DNA from: Rickettsiales bacterium
Lineage (GTDB): Bacteria; Pseudomonadota; Alphaproteobacteria; Rickettsiales; UBA1997
Reading direction: 5' to 3'
DNA: 8,227 nt
NCBI GenBank assembly: GCA_023262945.1
Contig: JALQXY010000109.1
Coordinates: 1 to 8,227 of the forward strand
Position 1 is the stretch's first letter. Each line of letters begins with the position of its first letter. Below the pieces are notes generated by a model, which was given only the letters and a program-made list of their open reading frames with translations, made no database searches and was not told the DNA's origin. Position numbers and translations under genes: made by a program. This document shows, in pieces, positions 1-4,853 of the stretch.

Positions 1-44
1 ATATTTTGTCATATTGTTCATTTTTAGATGGGAATTGGTATAAT
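1..44 (-). repeat. Partial copy (R0) of a palindromic repeat family, cut by the window edge
   Basis: On the minus strand this segment matches the start of the complete copy at 757-928. Positions 8-44 and the complement of 757-793 agree at 34 of 37 positions, including a terminal TATAAT (39-44 here). The rest of the copy lies beyond the left edge. It abuts copy R1 head-to-tail. Because the repeat ends are inverted relative to each other, the junction forms a strong hairpin at about 21-63, with arms reading TTTTTAGATGGGAATTGGT and its near complement. Confidence 0.75.
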
Positions 45-187
45 ACCAATTCCCAGCTAAAAACATATGTAAAAACTAAACAATCTGACTTTATCTTTTT
101 GGCTAAAAATTGCAAAAAGACTTAAGTCTTATAGGTATAAGACTTGCATTTTTTACAATTTTTATCTCAAAAATATTTTGTTATAAT
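45..187 (-). repeat. Palindromic repeat copy R1, left flank of the LRR cassette
   Basis: The reverse complement of this segment aligns with 790-928 over about 140 bases at roughly 90% identity by eye, so R1 and R2 lie in inverted orientation on either side of the LRR gene. The outer end carries CCAATTCCCAGCTAAAAA; the inner end (about 170-187) has diverged. In the middle, 124-145 is a perfect 10-bp inverted repeat around GG (AAGTCTTATA / TATAAGACTT). Further out, AAAAATTG and CAATTTTT also pair, so the whole unit can fold into a long hairpin. No coding capacity is seen. The design (short, palindromic, terminal inverted repeats, several copies) resembles a MITE or a Rickettsia palindromic element, but I cannot assign it to a known family. 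Confidence 0.85.
111..145 (-). terminator. Possible terminator for the LRR gene, inside R1
   Basis: Read on the minus strand downstream of the LRR stop codon, the perfect stem at 145-124 is followed by AAGTCTTTTTGC, a hairpin with a run of five T. The stem is AT-rich, so termination would be moderate. Read in the other direction the same hairpin is followed by GCATTTTTT, so it may work both ways. This is inference from structure only. Confidence 0.35.
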
Positions 188-207
188 TTTAAAGACTGGA
201 TTTGGTA

Positions 208-726
208 TTAGCGATTGGGGGCTCTAGGAGGAAATTGAGTTAGTATATCTAATATTTTTTCTACTTTAGGGCTTTTAGAAGGTTCGGCTAATTTAAGTAT
301 ATTTATAAGCAAATCTGTATCAAGGACTTTAAAAAGACTATCTATCCCCAATCTTGGGTGATATGCCATTGCTAACGCAAGTTTTTGTTCTTCTGATAAT
401 TTTTCTCTTGCGATTCTTTCGTTATCTTTCAAGGCATCATTTATAGCCTTAATTGGCAGTGTCCCTAAACCATTATCAGGTGCTTCAAATGAAGTTAAAG
501 TTGTGTTTATCTTAAAAAGATTAAGTATTGCATTAGCTATTTCTTCTGTCATTATCATATCATTAAGGCTTAAATCAAATGAAGTTAAAGTTGTGTTTTT
601 TTTAAGCGCATTGGCTAATGCAATAACTCCTTCAGCTCTTATATTTTTACCTCTTAAATTAACTGAAGTTAAAGCTGGGTCATTTTCTTCTATTCTTTTT
701 AGTAGAGCAGTAAATTCTTCATTCAT
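208..726 (-). CDS. Short leucine-rich-repeat protein, candidate host-interaction protein
   Basis: A 172-residue protein without signal peptide or membrane segment. Residues about 19-104 are three leucine-rich repeats of the ribonuclease-inhibitor type (28-30 residues each), recognisable by LTSVNL, TTLTSFDLSLN and TTLTSFEAPDN and by the ALANALKKN-like helices between them. Residues 105-125 look helical and charged. Residues 122-147 (HPRLGIDSLFKVLDTDLLINIL) resemble a short F-box-like helix, a weak resemblance. The tail is PPRAPNR. RI-type LRR proteins in intracellular bacteria usually mediate protein-protein contacts and some are secreted effectors; secretion here is inference. The gene is enclosed by inverted repeat copies R1 and R2, which suggests it moved or spread with them. 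A TATAAT lies upstream inside the R2 end; no Shine-Dalgarno sequence is visible. The LRR call is firm, the role is not. Confidence 0.8.
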   Translation of the reverse strand: MNEEFTALLKRIEENDPALTSVNLRGKNIRAEGVIALANALKKNTTLTSFDLSLNDMIMTEEIANAILNLFKINTTLTSFEAPDNGLGTLPIKAINDALKDNERIAREKLSEEQKLALAMAYHPRLGIDSLFKVLDTDLLINILKLAEPSKSPKVEKILDILTQFPPRAPNR

Positions 727-740
727 TTTTTTTAATTTTA

Positions 741-793
741 ATTATAGTTAATTCTGATTATATCAATTCCAATCTAAAAATAAACAATATGAC
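741..793 (-). promoter_or_regulatory. Candidate LRR gene promoter from the end of repeat R2
   Basis: Read toward the LRR gene, this stretch has a perfect TATAAT at 762-757, preceded after 19 bases by TTGTTT as a weak -35 element. A second TATAAT at 746-741 lies nearer the ATG at 726. The first box belongs to the 37-base repeat end shared with R0, so a promoter may travel with the repeat. The spacing is longer than the usual 17 bases, and in an AT-rich region chance boxes are common. Confidence 0.4.
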
Positions 794-928
794 AAAATAT
801 TTTTTGAGATAAAAATTGTAAAAAATGCAAGTCCTCTACCTATAGGACTTAAGGCTTTTTGCAATTTTTAGTCGAAAAGATAAAGTCAGATTGTTTAGTT
901 TTTGTATGTTTTTTAGATGGGAATTGGG
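757..928 (+). repeat. Palindromic repeat copy R2, complete, overlapping the 3' end of dusB
   Basis: This is the only complete copy in the window. It begins with ATTATATCAATTCCAATCT and ends with TTTTTTAGATGGGAATTGG, so the two ends form an imperfect terminal inverted repeat. The centre (829-850) is an inverted repeat with arms AAGTCC and GGACTT. Compared with R1 in inverted orientation it is about 90% identical by eye. Its right end covers the last codons and stop of dusB; its left end lies just upstream of the LRR gene. No transposase is encoded, so it would depend on an enzyme in trans or have spread by recombination. Confidence 0.85.
820..850 (-). terminator. Likely intrinsic terminator of dusB, inside R2
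   Basis: On the minus strand, about 60 bases after the dusB stop, AAGTCC and GGACTT with flanking pairs form a stem over 850-829. GCATTTTTT follows directly (828-820). A stem followed by six T is the classic intrinsic terminator form. The stem has one C-T mismatch and a small loop. It would separate dusB from the LRR gene, which then needs its own promoter. Confidence 0.5.
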
Positions 929-1914
929 TTTATAGTAGATATTTCTTTATCATAAAAATCTTCAATAATTTTTTTAACATTTTTATAGCCACTAGCAGTA
1001 TTTATCTGCGCGCGATACTCAGCCGAACCCTTAATACCAGAGCTATACCAACCAATATGCTTACGCGCCAAAGGTATTGCAACTCTTTCACCATAATGCT
1101 CTATCATTTGTTCAAAATGATCTAGAATAATTTGTCTTTGCTCAATAATATCAGGCGGCTCTAATTTTATCCCATCATTTATATCTGCCGATATTTGATT
1201 AATAAGCCATGGCTTACCATAACAAGCTCTACCAATCATAACCCCATCAGCGCCAGACTCTCGCATTGCCAATCTAGCGTCATTGGCATTTTTAATATCG
1301 CCATTAGCAATTACAGGAATTTTGACAGCATTTTTACTTTTAGCTATTTCTTGCCAATTAGCAGATCCGTTATACATTTGACAACGAGTGCGACCATGAA
1401 TTGTTAGCATTTTTATACCAACATCTTCAGCCTTTTTTGCTAATGAGGGAGCGTTTAAATTTTCATAATTCCATCCCAATCTCATTTTCATAGTAACTGG
1501 AATTTTAACTGCTTTGACTACACTAGCCATGATTTTTGTTGCTAATTCTTCATCTTTCATAAGGGCACTTCCGGCAAAACCATTGACTACTTTTTTTACT
1601 GGACAGCCAAAATTTATATCAATTATGTCAGCACCTAAATCTTCGTTCAATTTAGCAGCCTCGGCCATTACCTCTGGATCGCAGCCAGCAATCTGCACCG
1701 ACATCGGAAAATGATCTTTGTCTTTTTTACCCTTGAGTAAAGATTCACGAGTTTGCAAAATCATAGCTCGCGATGCTATCATCTCAGAAATTACCAAACT
1801 AGCACCAAACTTCTTAACTAATCGACGAAATGGCAAATCAGTAACTCCAGACATGGGAGCAAGTAAAACATTATCTGTTATAGCAATATTACCAATATTT
1901 ATTAAACTTTTCAT
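913..1914 (-). CDS. dusB: tRNA-dihydrouridine synthase, DusB type
   Basis: A 333-residue flavoenzyme that reduces uridines in the D-loop of tRNAs with FMN and NADPH in the cytosol. The TIM barrel opens with VLLAPMSGVTDLPFR (residues 16-30). The family signature DINFGCPVKKVVNGFAGSAL follows, with the predicted catalytic cysteine C104. Further family landmarks are K143 in MKMRLGW, H173 and R175 in IHGRTR, N204 and D206 in IANGD, and the FMN-phosphate segment GADGVMIGRA (221-230). The C-terminal helical tRNA-binding part (HYGERVAIPLARKHIGWY) is present, so the protein looks complete and of normal length. Its last residues NPIPI and the stop codon are repeat R2 sequence, so the native end has been replaced. 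The ATG places the barrel motif at the usual distance; no clear Shine-Dalgarno is seen. It lies 75 bp downstream of tRNA-Arg and may be read with it. Confidence 0.95.
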   Translation of the reverse strand: MKSLINIGNIAITDNVLLAPMSGVTDLPFRRLVKKFGASLVISEMIASRAMILQTRESLLKGKKDKDHFPMSVQIAGCDPEVMAEAAKLNEDLGADIIDINFGCPVKKVVNGFAGSALMKDEELATKIMASVVKAVKIPVTMKMRLGWNYENLNAPSLAKKAEDVGIKMLTIHGRTRCQMYNGSANWQEIAKSKNAVKIPVIANGDIKNANDARLAMRESGADGVMIGRACYGKPWLINQISADINDGIKLEPPDIIEQRQIILDHFEQMIEHYGERVAIPLARKHIGWYSSGIKGSAEYRAQINTASGYKNVKKIIEDFYDKEISTINPIPI

Positions 1915-1920
1915 CTTGTA

Positions 1921-1945
1921 CTAATTCCCATCTTTAAATGAATTA
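1921..1945. repeat. Possible solo remnant of the palindromic repeat end
   Basis: The minus strand of 1921-1941 matches the R0 end at 18 of 21 positions, including 11 identical bases AGATGGGAATT. It lies 7 bases upstream of the dusB ATG, inverted relative to the R2 end at the other side of the gene. It is short enough that chance cannot be excluded. Confidence 0.4.
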
Positions 1946-1989
1946 AAGTTTAGATTTTACATTAAAGCGATAAGAAAAATCAGACTTGC

Positions 1990-2064
1990 TGGCGCTCCCG
2001 GCATGATTCGAACATGCGCACATGGTTTAGGAAACCAATGCTCTATCCCCTGAGCTACGGGAGC
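1990..2064 (-). tRNA. tRNA-Arg, anticodon CCT
   Basis: A full cloverleaf folds on the minus strand. The acceptor arms GCTCCCG and CGGGAGC pair perfectly, the D-stem is GCTC/GAGC, and the T-arm is GCATG, loop TTCGAAT, CATGC. The anticodon loop TTCCTAA gives CCT, reading AGG. The first anticodon-stem pair is a T-T mismatch. The discriminator is G and the CCA end is encoded (positions 1992-1990). It begins 50 bp after the thiC stop; a TATAAA sits directly against the mature 5' end, too close to be its own -10 box, so read-through from thiC is plausible. Confidence 0.95.
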
Positions 2065-2114
2065 ATTTATAGCAATAAAAACCATTACAAATCAAAAAAT
2101 TTTGCAGTAGTTTT

Positions 2115-3941
2115 TTATTGCTTGTTTAAATAAATCTTGCTTCCCATATCTTTAAATTTTTTACTCATTTCTTTCATACCTTCTTCGCTATCTTTTTGTT
2201 TTTTTGCGTAATCTCTAACATCTTGAGATATTTTCATAGAGCAAAATTTAGGACCACACATTGAACAAAAATGAGCAACTTTAGCACCTTCTGCGGGCAA
2301 AGTTTCGTCATGAAATGAGCGCGCCATTTCTGGATCAAGAGATAAATTAAATTGATCTTCCCAACGAAATTCAAAGCGAGCTTTTGATATTTCATCGTCC
2401 CAAGCTCTAGCTGCAGCATTACCTTTGGCAAGATCTGCAGCATGTGCAGCTATTTTATAAGTAATAACTCCCGTTCTAACATCATCTTTGTTAGGTAAAC
2501 CAAGATGCTCTTTTGGCGTGACATAACAAAGCATTGCTGTACCAAACCAGCCAATCATTGCAGCGCCAATAGCTGAAGTTATATGGTCATAGGCTGGAGC
2601 AATATCTGTTGTTAAAGGGCCCAATGTATAAAATGGCGCCTCATGGCAATATTGAAGCTGCTTTTCCATATTTTCTTTAATTTGATGCATAGCAACATGA
2701 CCAGGGCCTTCGATCATAACTTGACAATCATTTTGCCAAGCAATTTTAGTCAATTCTCCCAAGGTTTTAAGCTCTGAAAATTGTGCCTCGTCATTAGCAT
2801 CAGCAATAGAACCTGGACGAAGGCCATCTCCTAAAGAAAAGCTAACGTCATATTGCTTCATGATATGACAAATTTCTTCAAAATTTTCATATAAAAAGCT
2901 TTCTTTATGATGAGCCAAACACCATTTTGCCATTATCGACCCGCCACGAGAAACAATGCCAGTAACTCTGTTAGCAGTCATTGGAACATAAGGCAATCTA
3001 ACTCCAGCATGAATTGTAAAATAATCAACTCCTTGCTCGCATTGCTCAATTAATGTATCTTTAAATATTTCCCAGTTTAATTCTTCAGCAATGCCTCCAA
3101 CTTTTTCTAAAGCTTGATAAATAGGAACCGTTCCCACTGGCACGGGACAATTACGAATAATCCATTCACGAATATTATGAATATTTTTACCAGTAGATAA
3201 GTCCATTAAAGTATCGGCGCCAAATCTTGTAGCCCAGATCATTTTTTCAATCTCATCTTCAACAGAAGAAAATATCGCTGAATTACCAATATTAGCATTA
3301 ATTTTAACTAAAAAATTGCGACCAATTATCATTGGCTCACTTTCGGGATGATTAATATTAGCAGGGATTATAGCACGACCAGAAGCAACTTCATTACGAA
3401 CAAATTCTGCAGTGATAAATTTAGGGATATTGGCTCCGAAAGATTCACCTTTATAATTAGAATTCTTAGCTAAATCTTCACGCGCCATATTCTCACGAAT
3501 AGCAATATACTCCATCTCTTTTGTAATAATTCCAGATTTAGCATAAGTCATTTGCGTTGGAGTTTTATTTGGTTTAGCTCTTAATGGCTTAAAATTGTCT
3601 AAATTAAATTCAGGAGCAGTAGCATTAGAATAAGATTTATTTCCATTATCTTCTGGCGTAATTTTGCGGCCTTTATACTCTTCAACATCTCCTCTTTCTA
3701 AAATCCAATTTTTACGCAAAAATGGTAAACCCTTATTAACATCAACTTGATTAATATATGATTTATCAGTATAAAGACCTGAGGTGTCATAAACAATAAA
3801 ATTTTTATTGCTAGAAGATTTGGAGAGTTTGATTTGCCTCATACCAACCTTAACATCATCAAATTTCTTACTATTAATGTAGATTTTATCAGAAGACGGC
3901 AACGAACCTAGAGTAAGGTTATTTTTAACTTGATTTGACAT
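2115..3941 (-). CDS. thiC: Phosphomethylpyrimidine synthase ThiC
   Basis: A 608-residue non-canonical radical-SAM enzyme that rearranges aminoimidazole ribotide into HMP-phosphate, the pyrimidine precursor of thiamine, in the cytosol. The N-terminal ThiC-associated domain is followed by the conserved barrel with MDLSTGKNIHNIREWI, DYFTIHAGV, SRGGSIMAKWC, SLGDGLRPGSIADA, EGPGH, GPLTTDIAPAYDHI and CYVTPKEHLGLP. The C-terminal 4Fe-4S cluster motif C-x2-C-x4-C is intact at C559, C562 and C567. Length is normal for the full-size bacterial form. The ATG lies 3 bases after the pntAB stop, so the two are probably translationally coupled. No TPP riboswitch is seen ahead of either gene, although thiC is a frequent target of that switch. 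No other thi gene is in the window. Identification is certain; whether the cell completes the pathway cannot be seen. Confidence 0.97.
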   Translation of the reverse strand: MSNQVKNNLTLGSLPSSDKIYINSKKFDDVKVGMRQIKLSKSSSNKNFIVYDTSGLYTDKSYINQVDVNKGLPFLRKNWILERGDVEEYKGRKITPEDNGNKSYSNATAPEFNLDNFKPLRAKPNKTPTQMTYAKSGIITKEMEYIAIRENMAREDLAKNSNYKGESFGANIPKFITAEFVRNEVASGRAIIPANINHPESEPMIIGRNFLVKINANIGNSAIFSSVEDEIEKMIWATRFGADTLMDLSTGKNIHNIREWIIRNCPVPVGTVPIYQALEKVGGIAEELNWEIFKDTLIEQCEQGVDYFTIHAGVRLPYVPMTANRVTGIVSRGGSIMAKWCLAHHKESFLYENFEEICHIMKQYDVSFSLGDGLRPGSIADANDEAQFSELKTLGELTKIAWQNDCQVMIEGPGHVAMHQIKENMEKQLQYCHEAPFYTLGPLTTDIAPAYDHITSAIGAAMIGWFGTAMLCYVTPKEHLGLPNKDDVRTGVITYKIAAHAADLAKGNAAARAWDDEISKARFEFRWEDQFNLSLDPEMARSFHDETLPAEGAKVAHFCSMCGPKFCSMKISQDVRDYAKKQKDSEEGMKEMSKKFKDMGSKIYLNKQ

Positions 3942-3944
3942 TTG

Positions 3945-4310
3945 TTATTTTTTTTGCTTTGATTTATTGCTAAACATCGCCAGCATTCGCCAAGTCACCA
4001 AAAAACCTCCAAAAATATTTATTGAAGCGATAATGATGGCAATAAAGCTTAAAACAGATATAATAGAAAATTCTTGAGAAGAGCCAAGGGATATAATGGC
4101 ACCGACTATTATAACTCCAGAAATGGCGTTTGTAACTGCCATAAGCGGGGTGTGTAAAGCTGGAGTAACCTTCCATACAACAAAATAACCAACAAAACAA
4201 GCGAGTACAAATATTGTTAAGCCAAAAATAAAAGGATCAACTCCTGCGGATGAAATCGTAGCAGCACCAGAAACGCTATCCTGAAATGATGTAAATAGTT
4301 CTTTTAGCAT
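3945..4310 (-). CDS. pntAB: NAD(P) transhydrogenase alpha subunit part 2, PntAB
   Basis: A 121-residue inner-membrane protein. It is the small membrane piece of the proton-translocating transhydrogenase, which moves hydride between NADH and NADP+ using the proton gradient. Three or four hydrophobic segments are visible (about residues 24-48, 60-80 and 84-110), with the family signatures VGYFVVWKVTPALHTPLMAV, TNAISGVIIVGA and INIFGGFLVTWRMLAMF. In alphaproteobacteria the enzyme is usually split into pntAA, pntAB and pntB in one operon. Here neither partner is visible: a divergently oriented tRNA-Gln lies upstream and thiC is 3 bases downstream. The enzyme would need PntAA and PntB encoded elsewhere. 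A TATACT at 4378-4373 could be a -10 element, without a convincing -35. Confidence 0.95.
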   Translation of the reverse strand: MLKELFTSFQDSVSGAATISSAGVDPFIFGLTIFVLACFVGYFVVWKVTPALHTPLMAVTNAISGVIIVGAIISLGSSQEFSIISVLSFIAIIIASINIFGGFLVTWRMLAMFSNKSKQKK

Positions 4311-4325
4311 GTTTAATTTAAATTG

Positions 4326-4354
4326 TTGACTTAAGCTAATTCTAGTTTTAAAAA
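4326..4354 (+). promoter_or_regulatory. Weak candidate promoter for tRNA-Gln
   Basis: TTGACT (4326-4331) is followed after 17 bases by TAAAAA (4349-4354), about 80 bp before the mature tRNA. A second option is TTTACA (4367-4372), 17 bases, TAAAGT. Both are modest matches in AT-rich DNA, and neither can be preferred without transcript data. Confidence 0.25.
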
Positions 4355-4432
4355 GTTCAAAGCTTTTTTACAAGTATATTTATTTTTGATAAAGTCTAAT
4401 AAATCAAATTTTCTTCCTTTGCTTATCTTAAT

Positions 4433-4507
4433 TGGGGCGTAGCCAAGCGGTAAGGCAGCGGGTTTTGATCCCGCGATGCGTAGGTTCGAATCCTGCCGCC
4501 CCAGCCA
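4433..4507 (+). tRNA. tRNA-Gln, anticodon TTG
   Basis: A full cloverleaf: acceptor TGGGGCG pairs with CGCCCCA, the anticodon stem GCGGG/CCCGC holds the loop TTTTGAT with anticodon TTG (4465-4467), and the T-arm is GTAGG, loop TTCGAAT, CCTGC. The first acceptor pair T-A is typical of bacterial tRNA-Gln. The discriminator is G and CCA is encoded (4505-4507). It is the only plus-strand gene in the window. I see no second copy of its 3' end that would mark an integrated element. Confidence 0.96.
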
Positions 4508-4606
4508 GTCTGAACGACCACTCAAATTCACCATCATATCGAAGAGCTTCTTTATTGTAAATTCTGGCTTTGTGACTCTTAAGCTTAAGTTCAAAAACAA
4601 AATTGA

Positions 4607-4750
4607 TTAATTGGCGTTTTTTGGCAGTTTTGGAACTTTCAAAAGGTTGGTAAGTTTAAAAGCTGTGATTACGGTTGTTTTAAAATCATCATCAGCTTTT
4701 TCATAAGGAAGACCCCTGCAAATTACAACCATTTTCCAACCTAGGTTCAT
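4607..4750 (-). CDS. Unrecognised 47-residue reading frame, doubtful
   Basis: From the ATG at 4750 the minus strand is open for 47 codons (MNLGWKMVVICRGLPYEKAD, then a mixed, protein-like stretch ending LPKNAN). The frame stays open for a further 9 codons upstream without a start codon. Composition is not that of random AT-rich DNA, but I recognise no family, signal peptide or ribosome binding site. It lies about 100 bp after virB6 and may be a remnant of a longer gene or a chance frame. Confidence 0.25.
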   Translation of the reverse strand: MNLGWKMVVICRGLPYEKADDDFKTTVITAFKLTNLLKVPKLPKNAN

Positions 4751-4853
4751 TTTTATTGGATCGTTTCCATTATTAATCAATTAATCAATCAAATCTCCCA
4801 TAAAAATTCTTTAAAATAGCTGATTTGCAGTAGTTTTTTGCCTAAAATAGACA

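Larger units (their letters stand above)
4311..4853. other. Intergenic region between virB6 and pntAB
   Basis: This 543-bp stretch contains tRNA-Gln on the plus strand (4433-4507) and a small unrecognised reading frame on the minus strand (4607-4750). The minus-strand open frame across the tRNA (4331-4600) is tRNA antisense and not a gene. No clear terminator hairpin for virB6 is seen. The segment 4770-4792 is a simple AATCA-rich repeat. The remainder shows nothing I can name; it may hold gene remnants. Confidence 0.6.

Noticed and set aside
485..674. Regular repeats suggesting a CRISPR array
   Set aside because: The period of 84-90 bases is in frame with the LRR units; there are no short identical repeats with unique spacers.
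503..751. Plus-strand open frame opposite the LRR gene
   Set aside because: It mirrors the LRR coding strand, whose repeat pattern clearly fits the other strand.
859..1125. Plus-strand open frame overlapping dusB and R2
   Set aside because: It is antisense to the conserved DusB C-terminal region and shows no recognisable protein character.
2234..2443. Second minus-strand frame within thiC
   Set aside because: It overlaps the conserved C-terminal part of ThiC, including its cluster motif.
3970..4200. Second minus-strand frame within pntAB
   Set aside because: It is rich in Trp, Tyr and Cys and overlaps a complete PntAB with all family signatures.
4433..4507. tRNA-Gln as an attachment site of an integrated element
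   Set aside because: No direct repeat of the tRNA 3' end and no integrase are visible in the window.
4578..4589. Perfect palindrome CTTAAGCTTAAG
   Set aside because: It is short, has no T-run or operator context, and is expected by chance in such sequence.
4331..4600. An 89-codon minus-strand open frame across tRNA-Gln
   Set aside because: Its centre (GRQDSNLRIAGSKPAALPLG) is the well-known translation of tRNA antisense sequence, so it is not a gene.
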